From the NCBI RefSeq assembly GCF_000300455.3, contig NZ_CP007215.2, positions 2,542,001-2,606,000 on the forward strand: a stretch of DNA of 64,000 bases, in the 5' to 3' direction. Positions within the stretch are counted from its first letter, which is position 1, and every line of letters starts with the position of its first letter. The translations under genes were made by a program, and so were the position numbers. Source of the DNA: Kosakonia sacchari SP1. GTDB lineage: Bacteria > Pseudomonadota > Gammaproteobacteria > Enterobacterales > Enterobacteriaceae. Below are positions 38,833 through 48,333 of this stretch, piece by piece. The notes below the pieces were generated by a model. The model was not told the origin of the DNA, did not search any database, and saw only the letters and a program-made list of their open reading frames with translations.

Positions 38833-40072
38833 TCGATTTCTCCTCGATAAAATGCAGAACCTTAAGCAAGGTAGTTTCGTCACCAAAGCCACCCGCTTTG
38901 GTCATCACCGGTCGTTGCCATTCGCAACCTGAAAAATAACCCCACGGTACGCACCCTGCGGCGCGTCCCTGGATACGAAAACTTGACGCCCCTAACGCCT
39001 TTGCGACCGCCACCGCCACATCCCCGCCGGAGAGATAAAGCGCTGCGGGCGTCACCTCACGCAAAACCTCACAGGTGAGTTGCGCCAGAAATGTGCAGAT
39101 ACGCTCTCCCAGTTCGCTGCGGCTTACGCCCAGCCGCGCACAAAGTGCGGTTATCTGATGGCGCGCCTGCTCATCCACGCAGGTGTGCACAATGCAGTGT
39201 TTCCCCTGTGCCAGCACGGCAACAATTGTCTGGCGATACGCAGGTTGTGCGGCGCTAAACACCGTGTCGACATCAATCAGCAGATGTTCCACGTTCGGTT
39301 GCTGCGCGACGCGCGCCACCTGCTGTTGAGCGATTTCACTCATTGAGCCTACCACCGCCAGCACCGCATGCGGCTTTTCGGCCGCCAGCCTGCGCGCCAG
39401 CGCGTCGCATAATCCGGCAGAGCCGACCAGCAGCGGCGTTGTGGCAGCGTTTGCCGCCTGAGCGATGATCGCATCAAGATCTTCATCACTCTGCGCATCG
39501 ACCACCAGCAGTAACGGCTTATCTGGCGTGGCCTGTGCGAGTGCTTTTGCCAGTTGTGCAGGTTGCACATAGCGACACGCTGCATTGCTGTGGGCTGCCA
39601 GTAGTGCGCCAATATCGGCGCTGGTCACCGGCGTTTTCGGATCGCTGGCAAACTCGGTTTGCGTGAGCAGTTCGCCATTGACATAGCACTGACCATTACG
39701 GGTGATGCGCCCGGCTGCCGGAAACGCCGGGGCAATGATTACCGCCGCCGCGTTGCAGGCTTGCCTCATCGCCTCGACTTCCGCGCCGACATTGCCGCGC
39801 AACGTGGAGTCGATCTTTTTCACCAGCCAGTCGGGGTTGTAGCGTGCGGTTATTTCGTTGGTGAATGCCGTGACGCACGCCATTGCCTCGCTCACGCTCA
39901 GCGCCCGGCTGTCGCTGTTAAAAATGATCGCCTGCGCCGAACTTACAAATGGTGTCGTTAACGCGACATCCACCTGCATCCCGGTTTGCGCCAGGCTGAC
40001 ACCCGCATCATTCGCGCCGGTAAAATCATCGGCCAGCATCACCACCTGTTTGTCCACGCGTTGTTCGTTCAT
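38825..40072 (-). CDS. DUF1537 four-carbon acid sugar kinase
   Basis: A 415-residue kinase of the DUF1537 (OtnK/DtnK/LtnK) family. The N-terminus carries ADDFTGANDAG and the C-terminal nucleotide-binding region LYLSGGDVAVAVAKALG. Family members phosphorylate D-threonate, L-threonate or D-erythronate at C4. With PdxA2 the expected product is dihydroxyacetone phosphate. The start at ATG 40072 follows GGAGAAGGG. It is the first gene of the minus-strand operon. Confidence 0.87.
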   Translation of the reverse strand: MNEQRVDKQVVMLADDFTGANDAGVSLAQTGMQVDVALTTPFVSSAQAIIFNSDSRALSVSEAMACVTAFTNEITARYNPDWLVKKIDSTLRGNVGAEVEAMRQACNAAAVIIAPAFPAAGRITRNGQCYVNGELLTQTEFASDPKTPVTSADIGALLAAHSNAACRYVQPAQLAKALAQATPDKPLLLVVDAQSDEDLDAIIAQAANAATTPLLVGSAGLCDALARRLAAEKPHAVLAVVGSMSEIAQQQVARVAQQPNVEHLLIDVDTVFSAAQPAYRQTIVAVLAQGKHCIVHTCVDEQARHQITALCARLGVSRSELGERICTFLAQLTCEVLREVTPAALYLSGGDVAVAVAKALGASSFRIQGRAAGCVPWGYFSGCEWQRPVMTKAGGFGDETTLLKVLHFIEEKSSD

Positions 40073-40110
40073 CCCTTCTCCGGGTCATTATGCACTGGAT
40101 ATGATTATAT

Positions 40111-40124
40111 TCAATCATGATTGA
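40111..40124. promoter_or_regulatory. Palindromic operator candidate, kinase side
   Basis: TCAATCATGATTGA is a perfect 14-base palindrome, 39 bases upstream of the kinase start. Its half-sites recur in reverse order at 40207-40222. It is a candidate operator for the adjacent DeoR regulator. Confidence 0.6.
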
Positions 40125-40129
40125 TTATA

Positions 40130-40145
40130 TGTGAGCAAGATCAAC
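40130..40145. promoter_or_regulatory. CRP-like site in the island's divergent promoter
   Basis: TGTGA-N6-TCAAC matches the left CRP half-site perfectly and the right one partly. It lies between the two operators, suiting carbon catabolite control of both operons. Confidence 0.4.
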
Positions 40146-40206
40146 TTATTCAGTTTGCGAATAAATTATAAATTTAGGCCATGTAGTGACGGTGATGAAT
40201 AAAAGA

Positions 40207-40222
40207 TGATTGAGTTCAATCA
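40207..40222. promoter_or_regulatory. Palindromic operator candidate, dehydrogenase side
   Basis: TGATTGA-GT-TCAATCA is a perfect 7-base inverted repeat with a 2-base spacer, 24 bases upstream of the alcohol dehydrogenase start. It uses the same half-site as the palindrome at 40111-40124. Confidence 0.6.
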
Positions 40223-40246
40223 CCATAACAGAGACAGGAGAAGGTT

Positions 40247-41383
40247 GTGGTAACGATTAACAGCACCCTGATAAGCGGCGCGGGGGCGATCCCGGCGATT
40301 GCGCCACTGCTTGCGGGTAAAGAGAAAGTGTTACTGGTCAGCGACGGCAACATTATCAAACTGGCTGCCACCCAGCAGATCCGTACATTGCTGGAGACAA
40401 ACGGTCGCCGCGTGCAAGTCATTGATAATGTTCCGCCCGAACCCAGCCAGCATGATGTGGCGAATATCCTGCAGAACCTGCACGACACCGCCGTGGATCT
40501 GGTGGTGGGCATTGGCGGCGGCAGCGTGCTGGATGTCGCCAAACTGCTGTCGGTGTTATGCCACCCGGCATCACCGGGGCTGGACGCGCTGCTGACGGGA
40601 GAAAAACCGACTGACCGCGTTGCTTCGCTGCTGATCCCCGCCACCGCCGGTACCGGCTCGGAAGCCACACCCAACGCCATTCTCGCCATCCCAGAGCAGG
40701 ACACCAAAATCGGCATTATTTCACCAGTGATGCTACCGGATTACGTGGCGTTGCTGCCGGAGCTGACCACCAGCATGCCCGCGCATATCGCTTCTTCTAC
40801 CGGCATTGATGCCCTGTGCCATTTGATTGAGTGCTTCACCGCCACCATCGCCAACCCGGTGAGTGACAACGTGGCGCTGATCGGTTTAGGCAAATTGCTG
40901 CGCAATATCGAAACGGCGGTCAATGAACCGCACAACCTGACCGCCCGGCTTGAGATGCTGTGGGCCTCTTATTACGGCGGCGCGGCGATCACCCATGCCG
41001 GAACCCATCTGGTGCATGCGCTTTCGTATCCGCTCGGTGGCAAATACCACCTGCCGCACGGTGTGGCGAACGCCATTCTGCTCGCGCCATGCATGAAAGT
41101 GGTACGCCCGCACGCGGTAGAGAAATTTGCCCAGGTGTGGGATCTGGTACCTGACGCCGACACCACGCTCAGTGCGGAAGCAAAATCGCACGCGCTGGTG
41201 GCGTGGTTTGCCGCGCTGGTCAAACGCCTGAATCTGCCCGACAACCTCGAGGCGCTCGGCGTGCCGCGCGAGGATGTCCCGGCACTGAGCGACGCCGCGC
41301 TAAATGTGAAGCGCCTGATGAACAACGCCCCATGCACCGTCAGCCACCAGGACGTGCAGGCCATTTATCAGACGCTGTTTTAA
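40247..41383 (+). CDS. Iron-containing alcohol dehydrogenase
   Basis: A 378-residue member of the Fe-ADH family. The nucleotide loop is GIGGGSVLDVAKLL near residue 86. Metal-ligand histidines are visible in CHLIECF, THLVHALSYPLGG and HLPHGVANAILL. The start codon is GTG 40247 after AGGAGAAGG. It heads the plus-strand operon, 174 bases from the divergent kinase gene. The substrate is probably a hydroxy acid or sugar alcohol. Confidence 0.85.
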   Translation: MVTINSTLISGAGAIPAIAPLLAGKEKVLLVSDGNIIKLAATQQIRTLLETNGRRVQVIDNVPPEPSQHDVANILQNLHDTAVDLVVGIGGGSVLDVAKLLSVLCHPASPGLDALLTGEKPTDRVASLLIPATAGTGSEATPNAILAIPEQDTKIGIISPVMLPDYVALLPELTTSMPAHIASSTGIDALCHLIECFTATIANPVSDNVALIGLGKLLRNIETAVNEPHNLTARLEMLWASYYGGAAITHAGTHLVHALSYPLGGKYHLPHGVANAILLAPCMKVVRPHAVEKFAQVWDLVPDADTTLSAEAKSHALVAWFAALVKRLNLPDNLEALGVPREDVPALSDAALNVKRLMNNAPCTVSHQDVQAIYQTLF

Positions 41384-41405
41384 CCCCAATTCGAGGGAGT
41401 GAGTC

Positions 41406-42290
41406 ATGAGTAAGCAGATTAATGGCGTGCTGACCGCCATCGTGACGCCTTTTGACGTTGACGGGGACGTTAACCCGCAGACGCTCAAACAGCAGATCAA
41501 CCGCCAGTTGGCAGCCGGAAACGGCATTTTTTGCGGTGGCACCAACGGCGAATTCTTCGTGCTGAATGAGCAGGAAAAAGTGGCCGTCACCGCGACCTGC
41601 GTCGATGAAGTTGCCGGGCGTATGCCCGTGGTGGCGCATATCGGCGAAATCTCCACGCGCGACACCATTCGTCTGGGTAAGCAGATTGAAAAACTGGGTG
41701 TTGATGCGGTATCGGTTATCACGCCCTATTTTGTGCCGCTGAAACAAGATGAGTTGATTGCCCACTACACCGCCGTGGCGGATGCGTTAAGCGTTCCGGT
41801 CTTTCTCTACAACATCCCGGCGCGCACTGGTAACACCATTGAACCGCAAACCGCCCGCACGCTGGCGGCACACCCGAACATCATCGGCATCAAAGACAGC
41901 GCAGGCAGCTATGAAAGCCTGAGCGGTTTTTTGCAAGCGGTGAAGGATTGCGAAAATTTTGACGTACTGAACGGCCCGGATTCGCTAATCCATCAGGGAT
42001 TTGTCGACGGCTGCTCAGCCTGTATTTCCGGTCTGGCAAACGTCGCGCCGCAGGCGATCAACGCTATCTGGTCGCGCTTCCAGGCCGGGGATATCGACGG
42101 TTCCCGTGCGGCACAGGAGAACGTTACCGGGCTGCGCACCGATCTCTACCGCGTCGCGTTCTCTCCGGCTGCGGTGAAAAAAGCATTACACATCATGGGA
42201 TACGACGTTGGTGATAGCCGTTACGCTGTCACGTTTAGCGAACAACAACATCAACAGATCCGCCAGATAGTGACCCAGTACCTTCACTGA
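41406..42290 (+). CDS. DapA/NanA-family aldolase or lyase
   Basis: A 294-residue TIM-barrel lyase of the DHDPS/N-acetylneuraminate lyase family. The Schiff-base lysine is in IIGIKDSAG, the tyrosine in FLYNIPARTG, and GTNGEFF replaces the GTTGE loop. Such enzymes release pyruvate from a 2-keto-3-deoxy acid or sialic acid. Its true substrate is open; its neighbours make a role outside lysine synthesis almost certain. The ribosome-binding site is GAGGGAGTG. Confidence 0.85.
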   Translation: MSKQINGVLTAIVTPFDVDGDVNPQTLKQQINRQLAAGNGIFCGGTNGEFFVLNEQEKVAVTATCVDEVAGRMPVVAHIGEISTRDTIRLGKQIEKLGVDAVSVITPYFVPLKQDELIAHYTAVADALSVPVFLYNIPARTGNTIEPQTARTLAAHPNIIGIKDSAGSYESLSGFLQAVKDCENFDVLNGPDSLIHQGFVDGCSACISGLANVAPQAINAIWSRFQAGDIDGSRAAQENVTGLRTDLYRVAFSPAAVKKALHIMGYDVGDSRYAVTFSEQQHQQIRQIVTQYLH

Positions 42291-42365
42291 TAGCGGGATT
42301 ATTCGTCATAAGAAAACCGGGCGCCTGCGGCGCTCAGGATTCACTCGCCCTGAAGAGAGGCAAAG

Positions 42366-43790
42366 ATGAACACCTTTACTGCTCAAGATACCCTGATAAT
42401 CGTTGGCATTGTGGTGGCGTATATTCTGTTCACCACCTGGCTGACGTTTCGCTTACGAAGCAAGAACACCGGCGATTTTATGGAAGGCTCGCGCGCGATG
42501 CCCGCCTTTATCGTCGGGATTTTGTTGATGTCCGAATACATTGGCGCGAAATCCACCATTGGTACCGCACAGGCCGCTTTCGAAGACGGTTTTGCTGCGT
42601 CGTGGTCGGTTATCGGCGCGGCAATTGGTTTCCCGCTATTTGGCCTGCTGCTGGTCAAACGCATCTATAACACCGGGAAAATCACCATCTCTGGCGCGAT
42701 CGCCGAAAAATATGGCAACAGCACCAAAAATATTATCTCAATTATCATGATTTACGCCCTGCTGCTGGTTAACGTTGGCAACTACGTGAGCGGCGCGGCG
42801 GCCATCTCGACGGTACTGAAAGTGAACCTGCCGGTGGCGGCGTTTATCACCGCAGTTGTCAGTACCTTCTATTTCGCCTTTGGCGGCATGAAAGGCGTGG
42901 CGTGGGTAACGCTGCTGCACAGCGCGCTAAAATATTTCGGCATTCTGGCGATCATGGGTTTTGCCCTGTCGAAAACCGGCGGTTTCACACCGATGATCGA
43001 AAATATGCCGAAATACTACTGGACCTGGGACGGCAACTTCGGTGCGAGCACCATTTTTGCCTGGCTGATTGGCACTATTGGTTCCATCTTCTGTACTCAG
43101 TTCGTGATTCAGGCGATTTGTTCGACCAAAGATGTGAAATCAGCGAAGCGTTCCACCTGGGTCGCCTTCTTCTTCTGTTTGCCGATTGCGCTGGCCATTG
43201 CGGTGATTGGCGTGGCGGCGAAATACCTGCACCCGGAGATCAACAGCCTGTACGCGATGCCAATTTTCTTACAGGACATGAACCCGTGGGTGGCCGGTTT
43301 AGTGACAACGTCACTCGTTGCGTCGATCTTTGTCAGCGTCAGTACCGTTGCGCTGGCCATCGCCTCGCTGGTGGTGAAAGATTTCTACGTGCCGTACCGT
43401 AAACCCACGCCGGAACAAGAGTTTAAAGCCACTCGCTGGTTGTCGCTGCTGATTGGTTTCCTGCCGCTGATTTTCGTGCTGCTGGTGCCGGAAGTGCTGA
43501 AACTCTCCTTCTTTACCCGTGCCATCCGCCTCTCTATCTCTGTAGTCGCGGTGATCGCCTTCTATGCCCCGTTCTTCAAAAGCGCGCGCGGTGCCAATGC
43601 CGGCTTGATTGCCGCCTGTGTGGTGACCTCAGTGTGGTATCTGCTCGGCGACCCGTTTGGTATTAACAACATGTACATCGCGCTGGTGACACCGGCCGTG
43701 GTGATGGTGCTGGACCGCTTAATCCCGAATAAAGCGGTACAAAAAGCGGTAAATAACGCGCCCACCCCTGTTCGCAACAATGGAGTTTGA
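42366..43790 (+). CDS. Sodium:solute symporter (SSS family)
   Basis: A 474-residue inner-membrane protein with about 13 hydrophobic segments. SSS features are the N-terminal YIGAKSTIGTAQAAF segment and the mid-protein QFVIQAICSTKDVKSAKRS. It should import the substrate of this pathway with sodium. The gene follows the lyase gene and is 1 base from the sialidase-like gene, so the two are cotranscribed. Confidence 0.88.
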   Translation: MNTFTAQDTLIIVGIVVAYILFTTWLTFRLRSKNTGDFMEGSRAMPAFIVGILLMSEYIGAKSTIGTAQAAFEDGFAASWSVIGAAIGFPLFGLLLVKRIYNTGKITISGAIAEKYGNSTKNIISIIMIYALLLVNVGNYVSGAAAISTVLKVNLPVAAFITAVVSTFYFAFGGMKGVAWVTLLHSALKYFGILAIMGFALSKTGGFTPMIENMPKYYWTWDGNFGASTIFAWLIGTIGSIFCTQFVIQAICSTKDVKSAKRSTWVAFFFCLPIALAIAVIGVAAKYLHPEINSLYAMPIFLQDMNPWVAGLVTTSLVASIFVSVSTVALAIASLVVKDFYVPYRKPTPEQEFKATRWLSLLIGFLPLIFVLLVPEVLKLSFFTRAIRLSISVVAVIAFYAPFFKSARGANAGLIAACVVTSVWYLLGDPFGINNMYIALVTPAVVMVLDRLIPNKAVQKAVNNAPTPVRNNGV

Positions 43791-43791
43791 T

Positions 43792-44952
43792 ATGTCCGTA
43801 ACGGTAAATCGCGATGGTGTGTTACGCCCGCAAGCACAAGACGCTCAGGTTGTGACGGCAATGCTGCCGTCACCCTGCCCGCAAAACCACGCGGCCAATA
43901 TTCTGCCGCTGCCGGATGGCACGCTGATGTGCGTCTGGTTTGGCGGTTCGCAGGAAGGCGTGGCGGATATTTCGGTATGGAGTTCGCGGCTGGCACCCGG
44001 TGCCTCCGTCTGGAGCGAGGCGGTAAAACTCTCGGACGATCCGACCCGTTCCGAGCAAAACCCGGTGCTGTTCCTCGCCCCGGACAACGTGCTGTGGCTG
44101 CTGTGGACCGCGCAGATCTCCGGCAACCAGGACACGGCGATTGTGCGCTATCGCCAGTCGCATGATTTTGGTGCGAGCTGGGGTGACATTAAAACCTTGC
44201 TCGACAAACCTGGCACCTTTATCCGCCAGCCAATCACCGTGCTGGACAACGGCAACTGGCTGTTACCGGTGTTTTATTGCCGCACCCAACCGGGGGAAAA
44301 ATGGGTCGGCAATGACGACATTAGCGCGGTCAAAATCTCATCCGATCAGGGCAAAAGCTGGCGCGATGTTGACGTACCGGAAAGTCTCGGCTGCGTGCAT
44401 ATGAACATCACCGCGCTGCCAGGCGGGCAACTGGTGGCACTGTTTCGCAGCCGCTGGGCGGACAACATTTACTACAGCCAGTCGACAGACGGTGGCGAAA
44501 GCTGGTCGGTACCGGAACCGACGACATTGCCAAACAACAACTCCTCGATTCAGGTAACAACGCTTGCCGACGGCGCGCTGGCGCTGGTGTTCAATCACAT
44601 GAGCGCCGCCGGAGCCAGCGAACGCCGCGCTTCGCTGTACGATGAAATTGACGACGGTGACGGGCGTAAAGAGCCAACGGTGACCAGCGGGCGCAGCGCG
44701 TTCTGGGGCGCACCGCGCGCACCGATGACGGTGGCAATCTCGCCGGATGGCGGTAAAAGCTGGCCGTGGCAGCGCCACCTGGATGAGGGCGACGGCTACT
44801 GCATGACCAATAACTCGCAGGAAAAACTCAACCGCGAGTTCTCCTATCCGAGCATCAAACAGGGCGCGGACGGCAACCTGCATATCGCCTACACCTATTT
44901 TCGCCAGGCGATTAAATATGTGCGCATCGCACCGGACTGGGTAAAGGAGTAA
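43792..44952 (+). CDS. Sialidase-like beta-propeller protein, no signal peptide
   Basis: A 386-residue BNR/sialidase-family protein. Three Asp-box motifs are visible: SSDQGKSW, STDGGESW and SPDGGKSW. The N-terminus is hydrophilic with no signal peptide, so the protein should be cytoplasmic. Such propellers include exo-sialidases and some polysaccharide lyases. An internal location implies it works on a small imported saccharide. The start at ATG 43792 follows TGGAG and sits 1 base after the symporter stop. Confidence 0.78.
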   Translation: MSVTVNRDGVLRPQAQDAQVVTAMLPSPCPQNHAANILPLPDGTLMCVWFGGSQEGVADISVWSSRLAPGASVWSEAVKLSDDPTRSEQNPVLFLAPDNVLWLLWTAQISGNQDTAIVRYRQSHDFGASWGDIKTLLDKPGTFIRQPITVLDNGNWLLPVFYCRTQPGEKWVGNDDISAVKISSDQGKSWRDVDVPESLGCVHMNITALPGGQLVALFRSRWADNIYYSQSTDGGESWSVPEPTTLPNNNSSIQVTTLADGALALVFNHMSAAGASERRASLYDEIDDGDGRKEPTVTSGRSAFWGAPRAPMTVAISPDGGKSWPWQRHLDEGDGYCMTNNSQEKLNREFSYPSIKQGADGNLHIAYTYFRQAIKYVRIAPDWVKE

Positions 44953-45426
<474 letters not shown>

Positions 45427-45427
45427 G

Positions 45428-46105
45428 ATGGCACATGCCGTAGTGACCGGTGCCAGTTCGGGTATTGGTGAGGCCGTTGTCGATAAGCTGCTGGCACAAG
45501 GCTGGCAGGTTACCGGTTTATCCCGCTCGCCGGTGACGCGAGCTAACCCGGCGTTTCGCAGTGTGCAGGTTGATCTCAGCAACAGCGAGGCGTTGCGCCA
45601 GGTGATCGCCACTCTGCCGACGCCGCAGGCGCTGGTTCATGCAGCAGGCATGATGGCCGCCGCACCGCTTGGTGAACTCGATCCGATGACCAGCGAGCGT
45701 CTGTGGCGGCTGCATGTGCAGGCGGCAGAAACGCTGGTTAACCATTTTGTGTCCCAGATGTCGCAAGGTGGCCGAATTGTGGTGATTGGCAGCCGCACCT
45801 CGCGCGGCGCGGCGGGCCGCTCGCAGTATGTTGCCACCAAAGCGGCGCTGGTGGGGATGGTCAGAAGCTGGGCGGCGGAACTGGCACCGCGCGGCATCAC
45901 CGCCAATGTTGTTGCACCGGGAGCAACACAGACGCCGATGCTCAGCTCGCCGGGGCGGGAAAGCTCGCCGCCGAATGTGCCACCGATTGGCCGCTTAATT
46001 ACGCCGCAGGAAGTGGCCGCGCTGGTGAATTTTGTCTTATCACCAGATGCGGCCGCCATCACCGGGCAGGAACTGGTGATATGCGGCGGTGCGTCGCTGA
46101 AGTGA
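45428..46105 (+). CDS. Short-chain dehydrogenase/reductase
   Basis: A 225-residue SDR. The nucleotide motif is TGASSGIGEAV near residues 7-17 and the catalytic pair is in SQYVATKAA. It ends the plus-strand operon, which a terminator at 46131-46158 closes. The substrate is unknown; oxidation or reduction of a sugar intermediate is likely from context. Confidence 0.85.
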   Translation: MAHAVVTGASSGIGEAVVDKLLAQGWQVTGLSRSPVTRANPAFRSVQVDLSNSEALRQVIATLPTPQALVHAAGMMAAAPLGELDPMTSERLWRLHVQAAETLVNHFVSQMSQGGRIVVIGSRTSRGAAGRSQYVATKAALVGMVRSWAAELAPRGITANVVAPGATQTPMLSSPGRESSPPNVPPIGRLITPQEVAALVNFVLSPDAAAITGQELVICGGASLK

Positions 46106-46130
46106 TGTCTGCGCAGTGCAGGTAAAGACT

Positions 46131-46158
46131 CGCCCGACGATACTGCCGGGCGGCTTTT
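46131..46158 (+). terminator. Terminator of the island's plus-strand operon
   Basis: A 6-bp stem (CGCCCG / CGGGCG) with a 10-base loop is followed by GCTTTT. It lies between the convergent SDR and PhzF-like genes. Confidence 0.65.
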
Positions 46159-46948
46159 AGCGCAGGAACACTTTGCCCAACAGATAGAGCGTTGCCTGAC
46201 CGCCAATCAGAACGCGATCGCCGCGCCATTCACAGCGTAAATCCCCGCCGCGCGCGGAAACCTGCCGCGCCTGCAGGCTGTTTTTACCCAGTTTTTCGCC
46301 CCAGTACGGAATCAACATGCTGTGCGCCGAACCGGTCACCGGATCTTCCGCCACCGATTCACCCGGGCAGAAGAAGCGGCTGACAAAATCGACGTTCTCA
46401 CCGGGCGCGGTTACGCAGACCATCTTGCCAAGCGGTTTCATTGCCGCGATATCCGGCGTTAAGGCTTCTATCTGCGCCTGGTTTTCCAGCACCACCAGGT
46501 AATCCCGCGCCACACGCACTTCTTTTGCGCGTTCAATGCCGAGCGTTTTCAGCAGCAGCGCCGGAACCTGGCTTACCGTTTCCGTCGACCAGGCCGGGAA
46601 ATCCAGCGTCAGCCAGTCGCCGTTGCGGCTCACTTTAAGTTCACCTACAAAGCGGGTGGTGAAGCGGATTTCGGTATCCGGGTAATCGAGATATTCAAAA
46701 ATAACGTGCGCAGCGGCGAGCGTCGCATGGCCGCAAAGGTTGATCTCATCCTGGGTGGTGAACCAGCGCAGCTCAAAACCGCTGTCGTTACGCACGAAGA
46801 AGGCGGTTTCGGACTGGTTATGCTGCTGCGCCATGCGCAGCAGCACATCATCGGCTAACCATTCGGTCAGGGGGCAGACGGCGGCGGCATTACCGCCAAA
46901 AGTGCGGTCGCTGAAGGCGTCGACCATATAAAAATCGATGGTTTGCAT
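46157..46948 (-). CDS. PhzF-family isomerase/epimerase-like protein
   Basis: A 263-residue PhzF-family protein. The N-terminus VDAFSDRTFGGNAAAVCP has the family GN-x-A-x-V pattern and the catalytic glutamate lies in QSETAFF. The second domain begins near ESVAEDPVTGSA. The start at ATG 46948 follows GAGGAAATG; a longer reading passes the sotB promoter. Its substrate is unknown. It is related to but clearly different from E. coli YddE. Confidence 0.85.
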   Translation of the reverse strand: MQTIDFYMVDAFSDRTFGGNAAAVCPLTEWLADDVLLRMAQQHNQSETAFFVRNDSGFELRWFTTQDEINLCGHATLAAAHVIFEYLDYPDTEIRFTTRFVGELKVSRNGDWLTLDFPAWSTETVSQVPALLLKTLGIERAKEVRVARDYLVVLENQAQIEALTPDIAAMKPLGKMVCVTAPGENVDFVSRFFCPGESVAEDPVTGSAHSMLIPYWGEKLGKNSLQARQVSARGGDLRCEWRGDRVLIGGQATLYLLGKVFLR

Positions 46949-47120
46949 AGCATTTCCTCTTTTTCGTCTTCTGTTTTTGAGCGCTATTCGGAAACGTTGC
47001 AACAGGTATTTTCCACACGAATAAAAAGTGAGATCTACATCACAAAATGTTTGTATTTTCGCCAGCAAAGGCAGTAAGATCGTGGCCTCTTCTTTTCGCC
47101 AACCAACCCCAAATACCCTT

Positions 47121-48323
47121 ATGACTACCAATACCGTTTCACGAAAAGTCGCGTGGCTGCGGGTAGTGACGCTTGCTGTCGCCGCATTTATTTTCAACAC
47201 CACCGAATTCGTGCCTGTGGGTTTGCTGTCGGATATCGCGCAGAGCTTCGACATGGAAACCGCGCAGGTGGGGATCATGTTGACCATCTATGCCTGGGTT
47301 GTGGCGTTAATGTCTCTGCCTTTTATGCTGCTGACCAGCCAGATTGAGCGCCGCAAATTGTTGATTGCGCTCTTTGTGCTGTTTATCGCCAGCCATGTGT
47401 TGTCGTTCCTCGCCTGGAGCTTCGAGGTGCTGGTCATAAGCCGCATTGGCATTGCTTTCGCCCATGCGATTTTCTGGTCGATTACCGCCTCGCTGGCCAT
47501 TCGCTTGGCGCCTGCCGGGAAAGGTGCGCAGGCGTTGAGCCTGCTCGCCACCGGTACTGCACTGGCGATGGTGCTCGGGTTGCCGATTGGCCGTATCGTC
47601 GGGCAATATTTCGGCTGGCGTACCACCTTTTTCGCCATCGGTATGGGCGCCCTGGTGACGCTGGTGTGCCTGGTCAAACTGCTGCCCGCGCTGCCGAGCG
47701 AACATTCGGGTTCGCTGAAAAGCCTGCCGGTGCTGTTCCGTCGCCCGGCGCTGATGTGCATTTATTTGCTCACCGTCGTGGTGGTTACCGCGCATTACAC
47801 GGCTTACAGCTACATTGAGCCGTTCGTGCAAAATGTGGCGGGCTTTAGCGCCAATTTCGCCACCCTGCTGCTGTTAGTGCTTGGCGGTGCCGGGATTATT
47901 GGTAGCGTGCTGTTCGGCAAGCTGGGGAACCAGCACGCCTCTGGCCTGCTGTGCAGCGCGATTGGTCTGCTGGCGATTTCACTGGTGATGATGCTGCCCG
48001 CATCCGGTAGCGAAATGCATCTGGCGGTGCTGAGCGTGGTATGGGGCATCGCGATTATGATTATCGGCCTGGGTATGCAGGTAAAAGTGCTGGCGCTGGC
48101 ACCGGATGCTACCGATGTGGCGATGTCACTGTTTTCGGGCATTTTTAATATTGGTATCGGCGCGGGTGCGCTGGTTGGCAACCAGATAAGCCTGCACTGG
48201 TCGATGAACGTCATCGGTTACGCCGGGGCGATCCCGGCGATTGCTGCGCTGGTATGGGCGGTGATGATTTTCCGCCGCTGGCCGGTGAAACTGGAAGAGC
48301 AAACCCACGCCAGCCACGTGTAA
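47121..48323 (+). CDS. sotB: SotB, MFS sugar efflux transporter
   Basis: A 400-residue 12-segment MFS transporter that matches E. coli SotB (YdeA) closely, including [18 protein letters not shown]. SotB exports sugars such as arabinose and IPTG. The start was placed at ATG 47121 (MTTNTVSRK), as in E. coli; in-frame readings begin upstream but lack a site. In E. coli it lies next to marC; here a hydrolase gene lies between them. Confidence 0.92.
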   Translation: MTTNTVSRKVAWLRVVTLAVAAFIFNTTEFVPVGLLSDIAQSFDMETAQVGIMLTIYAWVVALMSLPFMLLTSQIERRKLLIALFVLFIASHVLSFLAWSFEVLVISRIGIAFAHAIFWSITASLAIRLAPAGKGAQALSLLATGTALAMVLGLPIGRIVGQYFGWRTTFFAIGMGALVTLVCLVKLLPALPSEHSGSLKSLPVLFRRPALMCIYLLTVVVVTAHYTAYSYIEPFVQNVAGFSANFATLLLLVLGGAGIIGSVLFGKLGNQHASGLLCSAIGLLAISLVMMLPASGSEMHLAVLSVVWGIAIMIIGLGMQVKVLALAPDATDVAMSLFSGIFNIGIGAGALVGNQISLHWSMNVIGYAGAIPAIAALVWAVMIFRRWPVKLEEQTHASHV

Positions 48324-48333
48324 ACCGCGCCGG

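Noticed and set aside
46949..47287. N-terminal extension of the PhzF-like protein by 113 residues
   Set aside because: It crosses the sotB promoter and start; the family begins at the MQTIDFYMVDAF segment, which has its own ribosome-binding site.
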